Origin: Hahella sp. HN01
Lineage (GTDB): Bacteria; Pseudomonadota; Gammaproteobacteria; Pseudomonadales; Oleiphilaceae
NCBI RefSeq assembly: GCF_018986435.1
Contig: NZ_JAHMIN010000021.1
Coordinates: forward strand, 75,467 to 115,957
Direction: 5' to 3'
Length of the DNA: 40,491 nt
Under the pieces are notes generated by a model that did not search any database, was not told the DNA's origin, and saw only the letters and a list, made by a program, of their open reading frames with translations. Of the stretch, positions 18,407 to 26,149 are shown piece after piece (positions within the stretch are counted from its first letter, which is position 1; every line of letters starts with the position of its first letter). The position numbers and the translations under genes were made by a program.

Positions 18407-18994
18407 CTAGCCTTGAGCCTCATTCGTGCTGATGAAGCTCACGCCTGTCAACTCATGGTTTTCAACCAACTGCTTAAGCTCTTCAGTGCAATAAAGGCTT
18501 GAGCAGTTGTCATACTTGGTTTTGAATACCAATTTGTCCCTCACGTCCTCCGAATTGAAGGCTACCGTGAAAGGTTCCGAGGGCTCCTCTCCTAACTTAT
18601 GGGGTTTGCTGTTAATCTCGTCGATTCGTCCTTCGGTTAAACAGTTAAATAAATAATAAGTCGAGCCACCGATTTTCAACGGAAGGAGTTCACCACACCT
18701 TTCAAGCTTCTTTCCTAAAGCCTCAAACGCTCTTGGAGAAAGGACTATTGAAGCGCCAACCCATTTGGATAAATCAGGTATCTCCCCATCAGGATAATCT
18801 TCAACTGGTTCAAAGGCAGTTTCTAAAGGTTTCCACCAGCCAGACATTTTCAGGTTCGAATCTGAGAAGAGATAAAGCTCGTGGCGGGATATGTCCGCTG
18901 GCGCGTGCTGCTTTAAATCAAATTGTGTTAGCAGAATCTGTTGAAATTCATATCCGTCGTCGTCGATGAAAAAAGTGTTCATGAACCAACTCAT
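18407..18994 (-). CDS. Imm11/DUF1629-like putative immunity protein
   Basis: The 195-residue protein matches the Imm11 (DUF1629) layout: a WWKP motif near residue 53, then PDLSKWVGASIVLSPRAFEAL, then GELLPLKIGGSTYYLFN near 105, and a C-terminal part ending with an LTGVSFI strand. Proteins of this family are found beside polymorphic or contact-dependent toxins, where they are thought to neutralise a cognate toxin. No toxin gene is adjacent here, so it may be an orphan immunity gene. No strong ribosome site is visible at the first ATG (18994); the ATG at 18982 (MNTFFIDDDG) is an alternative. Confidence 0.75.
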   Translation of the reverse strand: MSWFMNTFFIDDDGYEFQQILLTQFDLKQHAPADISRHELYLFSDSNLKMSGWWKPLETAFEPVEDYPDGEIPDLSKWVGASIVLSPRAFEALGKKLERCGELLPLKIGGSTYYLFNCLTEGRIDEINSKPHKLGEEPSEPFTVAFNSEDVRDKLVFKTKYDNCSSLYCTEELKQLVENHELTGVSFISTNEAQG

Positions 18995-19313
18995 TAAAAA
19001 GTTGGGGAGTTTAGGTTCCCGTTGAAAAGGGTGTCAATGGCCATGCGGTATACTTTTACGTCAGCTATTTGATAGCTAACAGTATGTTTTATATGTACTT
19101 AATTACGGTGATGTAGAAGATGGTTGATGCAAGGAGGCACACATCTGGGAGTGGGTTTCATGTATTTTCAAAGTACATTCTCCCTGGGAAATTATTCCAG
19201 CAGCACGTCCTAAAACGCGATCAAGGTCTTACCGTACGGGCTTTTTCGCTTAAATAGCCGTCTTCGGGGTTGTCGTCAGCAGCCCTCTAAACAGCACAAA
19301 TATGGAGAGGCTA
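18995..19313. other. Intergenic region between divergent genes
   Basis: No gene is seen. The region separates the leftward Imm11-like gene from the rightward hydrolase and should hold both promoters. TTGATA at 19069-19074 with TATGTA 17 bases later is a weak rightward candidate. Confidence 0.35.
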
Positions 19314-20369
19314 ATGGCGATATTTGGCAGGTTTATTTACTGGTTGATCCTAATGTTGGGTATGGCGTCGGGCTGGGCTGTGATGGCTGCGGATTATGTG
19401 GGGGTGCGGCATCTCAATGTGGCGTCGGAGCAGCGCGCTGGCGATCTTGATGTGACGGTATGGTATCCGGCGACTGAGGGCGGTGAGCCGGTGTTACTGG
19501 GTGACAGTATTTTTTTCTCTGGTGTTCCCGCCGCGCTTAACGCACCTATGGCTACCGGAAAATTTCCGCTTATCCTGCTTTCCCATGGCGCAGGACTGGG
19601 CGGAAGTGCGCAGGCTATGAGTTGGATGGCGACGTCTTTGGCGCAGCGGGGATTTATCGTCGTCGCGCCGACTCATCCCGGTAACACAGGGCCGAATAGA
19701 TCGGCTGCAGAAACGATGAAGCTCTGGTTGCGGCCCGTTGATCTGACTGACGCCCTTGAAGGGATGCAGACGGATGCGTTTTTCCGCGAACACTCGCGCT
19801 TCGACAGGGTGGGCGCTCTCGGGCTCTCCATGGGCGGCGGCGCGGCCTTGCTGATGGCGGGCGCACGCCTCGACCCTGAACTACTTGCGTCATACTGTGA
19901 TACCGACCAGCGTAATGTGTCTCTATGTGAGTGGGTAAGGCAAAGCGGCGTGGATCTCCATAAAATTGACCTTCAGCCAGCAGGCCGTGACTATCGTGAT
20001 CAACGCATTCGCTTCGCAATGGCTATCGACCCCGTGCCCATAGACGTTATTGCAGGCGACTCTTTCAAAGACATAACGACCCCCGTCGCACTGGTGAATC
20101 TGGGACCACCAGGAAAAATCCCGCAAACAGCGTTGGCTTCTGACATAGCCAAGGCCATCCCTGACGCCACCTACACACTGATCAGCGACGCCAGTCACTA
20201 CAGCCTGTTTGGCGAATGCAAACCTCATGCGGCGGACATCGCCGAAGAAGAACAGATTGGAGAACCCATATGCACTGACGGTGGCGGGCGCTCACGGCCT
20301 GCGATTCATGAGGAGCTGGTTCAGTTGGTTTCGAGTGCGTTTGAACGGGCGCTGCATGGGGTGCAATAG
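19314..20369 (+). CDS. Exported alpha/beta hydrolase (dienelactone/PAF-acetylhydrolase-like)
   Basis: The ATG at 19314 is preferred because GGAG ends six bases before it; an ATG at 19302 overlaps that site. The 351-residue protein starts with a signal peptide (FIYWLILMLGMASGWAVMAA), so it is probably periplasmic or secreted. The core shows LDVTVWYPA, then PLILLSHGAG (oxyanion region), GLSMGGG (nucleophile Ser) and a late His in DASHYSLFGEC. This layout is shared by predicted dienelactone hydrolases and PAF-acetylhydrolase-like lipases that cleave short or medium acyl esters. Two Cys pairs (CDTDQRNVSLC and CKP...ICTDG) could form disulfides outside the cytoplasm. The substrate is unknown. Confidence 0.88.
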   Translation: MAIFGRFIYWLILMLGMASGWAVMAADYVGVRHLNVASEQRAGDLDVTVWYPATEGGEPVLLGDSIFFSGVPAALNAPMATGKFPLILLSHGAGLGGSAQAMSWMATSLAQRGFIVVAPTHPGNTGPNRSAAETMKLWLRPVDLTDALEGMQTDAFFREHSRFDRVGALGLSMGGGAALLMAGARLDPELLASYCDTDQRNVSLCEWVRQSGVDLHKIDLQPAGRDYRDQRIRFAMAIDPVPIDVIAGDSFKDITTPVALVNLGPPGKIPQTALASDIAKAIPDATYTLISDASHYSLFGECKPHAADIAEEEQIGEPICTDGGGRSRPAIHEELVQLVSSAFERALHGVQ

Positions 20370-20493
20370 CGGGGAGCTTCCTTGAATTGGCAAGCGTGGT
20401 TGGTAATAGAGACATAGCCTCGATCCCGAGTGGAGTAAAAGGCATACTTAATCGCACCCTGGAAGGGAATACTGTTAAAGGACGCATGTAGCG

Positions 20494-21108
20494 GTGGTTG
20501 AAACGATGCTAGGCGACGATGAAAGAAGATTAGTTAACGATATTAGACGGACTGTCATCCTCCATGATTATATTTCTCATTGGGGGCAGCCCATCTCTCG
20601 TACATTGTGTTCGAATAAAAACAGTCAAGTTGACGTTGAAGTCTATGAGTTTTCTTCGAAAGAAGACGGCGTATACCGTTTAGCGACAATAGGGATTTCC
20701 GGTCAGGTGCTTGAAGGCGGGGGCTTGGCCAACTGGGAGTTTCTGCTATCTCTCCCAGCAGAATGGGAAAAAGAGGAAACCACAGAGGTAGTCAACTATC
20801 TGCTTGATATTATGGCGTATTCGTTGCGCCCTGATGTTGAAGTTAAGGTAGGAAACACAATTCCTGAAACGTCCTTGGCGCCAGCTTCATGGACAACGAA
20901 GGCTGTTTTATTTGATGAGCCCCGTGGTGAACCAGAGGAGATGTCCAGCTTTAAAGTTGGAGATCAGGTTGTTGACTTAATTTGGCTGGTTCCGATCACA
21001 GAAAAAGAGCGCCAGCTTATAAAAAATAGCGGCATAGAAGAATTCGACAAATGGGAAGCTCATTCCGACAACTCATTAATCGATGTAAAAAGAATGAGCA
21101 TAGTTTAG
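20494..21108 (+). CDS. SUFU-domain protein, putative immunity protein
   Basis: The 204-residue protein has the bacterial suppressor-of-fused layout: an early HWGQP motif, DVEVYEFSSKEDGVYRLATIGISG near residues 48-75, a central EFLLSLPAEW, and a late DLIWLVPITEKERQL. In bacteria SUFU-domain proteins often lie in polymorphic-toxin loci and are proposed immunity proteins. No toxin lies beside it. The GTG start at 20494 has AAAGGA 11 bases upstream, a rather long spacing; an ATG at 20506 is possible. It lies in the same direction as the following kinase gene, with a 163-base gap in which I see no gene. Confidence 0.8.
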   Translation: MVETMLGDDERRLVNDIRRTVILHDYISHWGQPISRTLCSNKNSQVDVEVYEFSSKEDGVYRLATIGISGQVLEGGGLANWEFLLSLPAEWEKEETTEVVNYLLDIMAYSLRPDVEVKVGNTIPETSLAPASWTTKAVLFDEPRGEPEEMSSFKVGDQVVDLIWLVPITEKERQLIKNSGIEEFDKWEAHSDNSLIDVKRMSIV

Positions 21109-21271
21109 CCTGCTCAGTACAGGTCTACTGTTGTGTGCAAGGTCTCGTCCTCGAAGTCTCTAAACTGAAAAAACGTATATATGCGGTTTTCAAATGTCAC
21201 GCACATCTGGATGCTTCTGGTGATGCGGCTGCAATTGCAAATATAGAAATTTAAGTAGTAGGGAGAGCCAG

Positions 21272-21754
21272 ATGTTGGTGCTTTTGTGTGGAAAAATGGG
21301 CGCCGGTAAAACGACTAAATCCAAAGAACTGGCAAAAGAGAGGGGGGCGGTTCTGCTCTCGGAAGATATATGGCTTGAATCTCTATATCCCGCCCAAATT
21401 CGTAGTGTTGAAGACTATGTAAAGTATTCAAATATGATAAAGCCGTTGATTAAATCGCTTGTGCAAGATGTGCTCAGTACGGGCTCGGATGTCGTGATGG
21501 ATTTTCCTGCCAATACAATCGGGCAAAGAGATTGGCTAAAAAGCATATTCACCGAAATTGGCGCTGATCACGAGCTAATATACATAAAAGCGCCTAACGA
21601 AATTTGTCTGAATCAAATAGCTAGAAGGCGCATCGAGCAACCGGAACGAGCTGCAACGGATACTCAGGAAATGTTTGTGCAAATAACCAAATATTTTGTC
21701 GAACCCTCTCCCGATGAGGGCTTTAACGTCACAGTTATTGAGCATAACTATTAG
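21272..21754 (+). CDS. Small P-loop kinase-like ATPase (AAA_33 type)
   Basis: GGGAGAG lies four bases before the ATG. The 160-residue protein has a Walker A loop at residues 7-15 (GKMGAGKTTKS), then a LLSEDIW strand with an acidic residue, DVVMDFPANT in a Walker B-like position, and a lid segment NQIARRRIEQPERA. This is the layout of AAA_33/zeta-toxin-like or cytidylate-kinase-like phosphotransferases. The substrate is unknown. The last 28 codons have a second, broken copy at 26443-26529. On the other side of its stop lie the dispersed repeat and a dead symE tail on the opposite strand. Confidence 0.8.
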   Translation: MLVLLCGKMGAGKTTKSKELAKERGAVLLSEDIWLESLYPAQIRSVEDYVKYSNMIKPLIKSLVQDVLSTGSDVVMDFPANTIGQRDWLKSIFTEIGADHELIYIKAPNEICLNQIARRRIEQPERAATDTQEMFVQITKYFVEPSPDEGFNVTVIEHNY

Positions 21755-21822
21755 CGGCAACGGACCCACCCTCTTATGGCTCGCAGCACTCACTCGGCCA
21801 CAAATGGGCTCCACTCCATCCA

Positions 21823-21849
21823 CCGTTCGCCCTGAGCCTGTCGAAGGGC
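21823..21849. repeat. Copy of the dispersed 27-base repeat
   Basis: CCGTTCGCCCTGAGCCTGTC followed by GAAGGGC is a perfect core. It sits between the kinase stop and the dead symE tail. The same order is present at 26443-26666. Confidence 0.92.
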
Positions 21850-21874
21850 CTCCCAGAGCGCTAATCCAAAACCA

Positions 21875-21943
21875 CGAACCAGCCCCTGCGGTGAAAACGA
21901 TCCCGACTTCAACTTCCGTGTCCACCCCAAACCCGGGCTTTTA
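21875..21943 (-). pseudogene. symE tail fragment with lost stop codon
   Basis: On the minus strand this reads GFGVDTEVEVGIVFTAGAGS, aligning with GFGVDTEVEV-SVSEGR-IVFTAGAG-stop of the intact gene at 26664-26924. A 15-base in-frame deletion removes the SEGR region, and the TAG stop has become TCG. Reading therefore runs on into the repeat (PSTGSGRT). Homology stops just before the AGFG segment, so the first two thirds of the gene are absent. A dead copy. Confidence 0.85.
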
Positions 21944-22013
21944 CAACATGCTACGGATATTGCTCAAGAAGAGGTCGCGGAGCATATTTGCTTAGACGCT
22001 GGTGGACGGCGAT

Positions 22014-22059
22014 AGTTGATCTATAGGCCTGCTCACTCTTGCAGGCCCTATAATCAACT
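22014..22059. repeat. Long imperfect inverted repeat after the membrane-protein gene
   Basis: AGTTGAT-C-TATAGG-CCTGC pairs with GCAGG-CC-CTATA-ATCAACT around an eight-base loop (TCACTCTT). There are about 18 pairs with two small bulges. It lies 30 bases past the stop of the 22090-24108 gene. No T-run follows, so it may act as a non-canonical terminator or an mRNA end stabiliser. The rest of the 21755-22089 gap holds only the repeat and the dead symE tail. Confidence 0.7.
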
Positions 22060-22089
22060 TTGCTTCAATCTATCTGGCAATGAAAGCGG

Positions 22090-24108
22090 CTATAAAGGGT
22101 ATTTCCCTGGTAGGAACCTTTTAATGACGGTGATCTGGAGAGAAACAACAGCGCCAAACCCAATTAACGACATTGCTGATAGATGAAGTTTAAGGTAAGG
22201 ATCAAAATCGACGGCCTTGGAGATTTGATAAAAGCATATGAGAATGCAAATGAATAGTATGTCGCTCGCATGTTTTCGTACAAACTCGAACTTACCGAAT
22301 AGTCGCCAAATTTCAAAGTACAATTGCATAATAAGTACGCCGACGACAGTGAATATTGCAGCCTGCGTTAAGCACAAAAGGGGTGGGATTCTCCATAGGC
22401 ATAGAAGGATAGCCGCAATAATCGAAATAAGGAGCACGGCAAGCACTTCATTAATAGCCTGAATGGGGCGCAATGATTGGTAGAATTGCTTTTCACTGAT
22501 ATCAAGATTTGAGTTAGTGAAAACCTCTCCCACTTGACCGAGAGTTGGCGACTTCCCTGGTTTTTGACGTTCAAGCTCATTGATGGCTGCGTCAATCATC
22601 CTCAAGTAGCTTCTGTCGATCAATTTACGTTCAGCGATATCGGCGGCAAACTCCCGCGCTGGTGTCGATTTATCGATACCAAACACTCGAAAGGGAAGGA
22701 GTGTATTCAGTACGTGGTCATACCAAGAGCGATAGTGTTGCTTTAACCTGTCTTTTCTCGTTAATGGAGCTTGCTTAGGAGGGGAGAGCTGCTTCTTATT
22801 GGTAAACAGAAACCACTCAAACTTGTCCAAATGGTGTTTGTAGTTGGAGAATTTCAAAAACGCATGGAGCTCCTTTGCGGTGAGGTCTTCTTTAGCCCCT
22901 TCGCGTCGCTTGGCGTAAGCTTGTATGATCTCGATAACTTCAGATAGAAGCGCCTGAACCTCAATATTGGAAGTCAAGTCGGGATTTTTTTCCAGCATTC
23001 CCTCCAGGTCTCTATCTATCGGCCTGGCAAAGTTTGCAAACAGGATAGTCTTTCCGCCGCGCAACGACAGGTAACGCCGAGCTAACGCGCCGTCGCTATC
23101 AAAACGCTCCATAAATTCCTGGTCTTTCTCAAGGTGCTCATAGTAGGACTGTAATGAGTCGCCTTTAAAGCCCTTTGGTGTATCAGGTTTTGCTGATTGT
23201 CCGGGCGCTGCTTGTTTTTGAATAGAGGGAGGCAATATGACTCTGTTTTCTTTCGTATCGTAGCGCCATAATTTGGCTTCTTCGTATGAAATGCGGTGCT
23301 GCGCATCCACATTTGACCGGAGTTCAGGCTTGTCTATCCACGCAAGCTGTTGGCCAGTTTGAAGGTCTCTCAGCTCCAACGCATCCTTGTAACATGCCAC
23401 AAAGCGCATCCCTTTGGTCGTTTGAACCTTTAATAGTCTAAATGGTCCATCGCTGTAGTAGATTGAGCTGTAACTCATATAGCGTTCGTTGGCCGCATGG
23501 AGAAGTTCTTTAACTTCCGTAAAAATGGAGCCGCTGCTTTTAATACGCTCCCAGTAATTGGGGATAGCATCTATCTGTTCGATCAGCCAATCGTTAAGTT
23601 GTTGCTGGCTACTGATAAATAGAGGCGGATTTTTCCAAAACAGTTCCTGTACCTTCTGAGATAGACGTTCACTGCAAATTAATTCGCACACCTTATTGTC
23701 CCAGACGATAGCGTGGATGGCGTCCTCAATTTTTTTATTATCAATTATGGCGCGGTCATGTGACGCGATATCACTCTGATTAAATTGCTCTAACTTTCTT
23801 TCACAGTGCTTTAAAGCCGCGAGCAACTCAGGCTCGTCTATATATTCGATGAACCTGATGAGATGCTTGATATTGAGGGTTGATCCATTGTATGGCGTGT
23901 AACAGGTATACGCGCCTTTAAACCCTTCACTAGCCATACCAAAGAGCATGGTCCCATATAGTTGAATCGGTAAGTCTGCAGGGCTAAAAAGATAGTTGTC
24001 GGTATAGTCTTCGGCTATGTAAAAGACCGCTTCATAAAAATAGGCGTCTTTTGAAGCTTTAAGCGATTCAAAGGTTGTTTCCAGCACTGGAACGGCGTTG
24101 AGTTTCAT
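22090..24108 (-). CDS. Large unrecognised protein with C-terminal membrane segments
   Basis: This 672-residue protein has a soluble part of about 560 residues and a C-terminal membrane part. The first 110 residues (YFYEAVFYIAEDY, LPIQLYGTMLFGMASEGFKG, LLAALKHCE) have a faint likeness to DUF4375/DMP19 domains. The middle is charged and helical (EAKLWRYDTKE, RRYLSLRGGK, ELHAFLKF). About four membrane helices follow from residue 570: VLAVLLISIIAAILLCLW, AAIFTVVGVLIMQLYF, ILFICILICFYQI and SLIGFGAVVSLQITVI. The large domain would therefore face the cytoplasm, tethered by the C-terminus. The ribosome site is AGGGA at long spacing. Function unknown; location between toxin-type genes suggests conflict or stress biology. 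Confidence 0.75.
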   Translation of the reverse strand: MKLNAVPVLETTFESLKASKDAYFYEAVFYIAEDYTDNYLFSPADLPIQLYGTMLFGMASEGFKGAYTCYTPYNGSTLNIKHLIRFIEYIDEPELLAALKHCERKLEQFNQSDIASHDRAIIDNKKIEDAIHAIVWDNKVCELICSERLSQKVQELFWKNPPLFISSQQQLNDWLIEQIDAIPNYWERIKSSGSIFTEVKELLHAANERYMSYSSIYYSDGPFRLLKVQTTKGMRFVACYKDALELRDLQTGQQLAWIDKPELRSNVDAQHRISYEEAKLWRYDTKENRVILPPSIQKQAAPGQSAKPDTPKGFKGDSLQSYYEHLEKDQEFMERFDSDGALARRYLSLRGGKTILFANFARPIDRDLEGMLEKNPDLTSNIEVQALLSEVIEIIQAYAKRREGAKEDLTAKELHAFLKFSNYKHHLDKFEWFLFTNKKQLSPPKQAPLTRKDRLKQHYRSWYDHVLNTLLPFRVFGIDKSTPAREFAADIAERKLIDRSYLRMIDAAINELERQKPGKSPTLGQVGEVFTNSNLDISEKQFYQSLRPIQAINEVLAVLLISIIAAILLCLWRIPPLLCLTQAAIFTVVGVLIMQLYFEIWRLFGKFEFVRKHASDILFICILICFYQISKAVDFDPYLKLHLSAMSLIGFGAVVSLQITVIKRFLPGKYPL

Positions 24109-24263
24109 TTACTTTACATCCCTAATTCGGCGGGCGGATTCTACACAAAACTTATTCCTTGTGTCTGCCCTGATTAAAGGGACGTGTCAGCTTTTTGGAT
24201 CTGTTTTGGACTTGGGCTTTCTGACTGTGGAAAGCAAACACTTAGATAGGGCGTGCTAACTAC

Positions 24264-24545
24264 ACTAGCCAATTACCCATTGAGGAATGGCACGGACTGA
24301 TCGGTGACGCGACCCTCGCAGATGCCTTCTGGATTGTCTGGTTCACAACGCCTACAAGATCAATCTCAGGGTCGAGTCCATGCGAAAACAGCAGGCAAAG
24401 TTGACGGGCGCCGAGACTTCGGAGTAAGAAGAGAAACCCCGCGTCGCTACGCTCCGATGGGTGGCAGCCTAGCTCCGCTCCGGGTGGCAGGCTTCACGTG
24501 GAATGGGTGGCAACCTTCAGCGGTTTGCGCACTTGTCCTTTGATG
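24264..24545 (+). mobile_element. IS21-family relic: frameshifted istB tail and right-end repeats
   Basis: Translation from 24264 gives TSQLPIEEWHGLIGDATLADAF, and after a one-base frameshift DCLVHNAYKINLRVESMRKQ and a TAA at 24425. This is the conserved C-terminus of the IS21 helper ATPase IstB (SQLP...IGD...LADA...LVHNA...ESMR). Just downstream GGGTGGCA recurs at 24459, 24482 and 24505, exactly 23 bases apart, as in the subterminal repeats of IS21 elements. No istA or left end is present in the window. The element is dead. The remainder of the 24109-24765 gap carries only this and the inverted repeat at 24678. Confidence 0.88.
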
Positions 24546-24677
24546 GGGTTTCAGAGCTTGCTAGTAAACACATTTCAAATATAGGCAAATAACTCAAGCC
24601 AACTACCGGTGGCGGCTTAGTCGGGCGCTAAATTCTCGAATATCATGAGCATATATAGTCTGAAAGATGTTATTAAT

Positions 24678-24753
24678 TGTAGAAGTTCAGATCTGACCTG
24701 ACAGACACCTCCTAAGAAAACGGTTACTGTCAGATCAGATCTGAACTTCTACA
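24678..24753. repeat. Near-perfect 27-base inverted repeat
   Basis: Arms 24678-24704 (TGTAGAAGTTCAGATCTGAC...) and 24727-24753 pair over 27 bases with a single C/T difference, which would be a G-U pair in RNA. The loop is 22 bases. Inside each arm is the palindrome CAGATCTG. It ends 13 bases after the stop codon of the minus-strand gene at 24766-25104. It has no T-run. It could be a terminator-like structure or the ends of a very small insertion. Confidence 0.9.
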
Positions 24754-24765
24754 GTTTAATGTCTA

Positions 24766-25104
24766 TCAAATCAGATGATCGAATCGACCCTTTTTAAAAG
24801 CGGATTCGACGTAATATATGGTTTTCTCATATATTCCCATTTGTATGTCATCGAACCCTTTTTCATGCTCCTCATTGAAGAGCGGGTGCTCATCATCATA
24901 GTACGGGAACATAAGCCTAGCTTTCTTCTTTTCAATAACCGCCAAATCAATTAGCGCCTCAGCTTCCTCGTCGCTAAGAAATATTGGTGGCTTAGTATCA
25001 AGGCCAGGAAATGCGTCTTTTAAAGCAACATAACCTTCCTCGTGCACAATTCGAGCAATATCTTCTATAAGCTCAATTGGCATCAATACTTCACGTTTAA
25101 TCAT
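24766..25104 (-). CDS. Unrecognised 112-residue partner of the Tse2-like protein, possible immunity
   Basis: Its ATG overlaps the stop codon of the upstream gene (ATGA, 25101-25104), so the two are translationally coupled. The protein is acidic in the middle (PIFLSDEEAEALIDLAVIEKK, FPYYDDEHPLFNEEHEKGFDD) and ends in a basic patch (FKKGRFDHLI). It has no signal or membrane segment. Short acidic proteins coupled to a toxin gene are often the neutralising partner. That role is inferred only from position and charge. A second in-frame Met at residue 8 is a possible start. Confidence 0.75.
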   Translation of the reverse strand: MIKREVLMPIELIEDIARIVHEEGYVALKDAFPGLDTKPPIFLSDEEAEALIDLAVIEKKKARLMFPYYDDEHPLFNEEHEKGFDDIQMGIYEKTIYYVESAFKKGRFDHLI

Positions 25105-25595
25105 GCATTTTCCACCTTTAATAGTGCGCCAGGATACCCCTCTATTATCCTCCCGCTTCTATCGATTTTAACATCGCAGGCCACCATTAAATCCGCTAGC
25201 TCGGTAAGTAACGCTGTGAGCTCTAGAACGGACATTGGCTTAGAAACGTTTAGCAGAGGGTGGTCTTTGTCCTTAATATTGAACACCAAATTCTTAGGAA
25301 TTTTACTTCCCTTTGGAAGCAACCAGACATGCCCCTCTAACGACTTTCTGGCCAGCGTATCAACGCTATCAGCAAAAGAGAGCCCCTTGATTGGGTTTGG
25401 GTACACCATCTCTAGCCCTGAATCTGGGTCAATACGCACGTCCAAATCTTTCCTTCTTGGACCATCTGCGCGAACCAATTTTGGAGACTTTGAGTTGCCG
25501 CCACCTCTAAATATTCCATGCAGGTTATTATATATTTTCCAAATCTCATCAGGCCCAATGGTCGTGAATTGACCTTTCTTTAGTCGGGTTGACAT
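25101..25595 (-). CDS. Tse2-like (ADP-ribosyltransferase-fold) toxin candidate
   Basis: The 164-residue protein has the motif order of Tse2-type domains: DLDVRIDPDSGLEMVYPNP, then GLSFADSVDTLARK, then GHVWLLPKGSKIPKNLVF, then HPLLNVSKPMSVLELTALL. The run of GLS..., VWxLPKGxxIPxxLV and a late xPMxxxEL segment is what I associate with the Tse2 family, toxins active in the cytoplasm and delivered by type VI secretion in Pseudomonas or encoded as toxin-antitoxin pairs. No secretion signal is seen. It lies in a three-gene minus-strand operon, after a small protein and overlapping the 112-residue partner. Catalytic residues cannot be assigned by eye. Confidence 0.6.
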   Translation of the reverse strand: MSTRLKKGQFTTIGPDEIWKIYNNLHGIFRGGGNSKSPKLVRADGPRRKDLDVRIDPDSGLEMVYPNPIKGLSFADSVDTLARKSLEGHVWLLPKGSKIPKNLVFNIKDKDHPLLNVSKPMSVLELTALLTELADLMVACDVKIDRSGRIIEGYPGALLKVENA

Positions 25596-25596
25596 A

Positions 25597-25863
25597 TTAG
25601 AGCAGTCCTCCTTTTCTTGTGCTGTACATTATTAGCCCGTTAGTGTGGTGGGCTTGCTTCTTTACCAAGCGGAGTTTTTTCTCCACCGGTTTATACTCTT
25701 CTAGTTCAACTGGGAAGAGTTCTGAATCGGACTTTAAAAAAATGAATCTGGAGATCCAGAAAGCACTTGAGGCTCGTCTTCCATTGGTGGGTAGGATCTC
25801 TGCGCTAATTTTTGGGTATTTTGATTTCGTCGACATGTGGGATAGGCTTTTATAAGTCGACAT
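25597..25863 (-). CDS. Small basic protein sharing a C-terminal motif with the 26150 gene
   Basis: The frame ends one base before the Tse2-like gene starts. Its C-terminal half (FPVELEEYKPVEKKLRLV) matches the divergent gene at 26150-26422 (FPDEIEEYRPEERKPRLV). The N-terminal halves do not match, and neither ATG (25863 or 25836) has a good ribosome site, so the 5' part may be damaged or the true start may be elsewhere. A small protein just upstream of a toxin could be its antitoxin; this is inference. Confidence 0.55.
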   Translation of the reverse strand: MSTYKSLSHMSTKSKYPKISAEILPTNGRRASSAFWISRFIFLKSDSELFPVELEEYKPVEKKLRLVKKQAHHTNGLIMYSTRKGGLL

Positions 25864-26088
25864 AGTCTAAAGTCCATATTAGGGGCTGAGGTAAGAGAAT
25901 GTTACTACAGGTCGGGAGATTCTAACCATTTTGGTAATGGTTAAAAACCGTGAGTTTTATCTAATCCAAAGGGCCCGTTTAGAGGTGGTGCGAGGGCAAT
26001 CATTAGGAAGACTAACATGGACCGGTGATAAGCTCTGGCTCGACTTTCTGGATGAAACCTATCAATGAAGTCGTCTGAAACTATTACC

Positions 26089-26117
26089 TTAATTACCTGT
26101 TTGGGTTCTCTTACAAT
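26089..26117 (+). promoter_or_regulatory. Candidate promoter for the 26150 gene
   Basis: TTAATT and TACAAT (26112-26117) are 17 bases apart, about 32 bases upstream of the ATG. The -10 box is good but the -35 box is poor. The rest of the 25864-26149 gap contains a small hairpin (TAACCATT...AATGGTTA near 25922-25942) and no gene I can support. Confidence 0.4.
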
Positions 26118-26149
26118 GAGAGAGGAGACTATTGCTATAGGAAATTGTC

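Noticed and set aside
24585-24630. Possible integron attC site between the IS21 relic and the toxin operon
   Set aside because: An imperfect palindrome is present (CTCAAGCC...GGCTTAG), but the required GTTRRRY and RYYYAAC core sites are missing.
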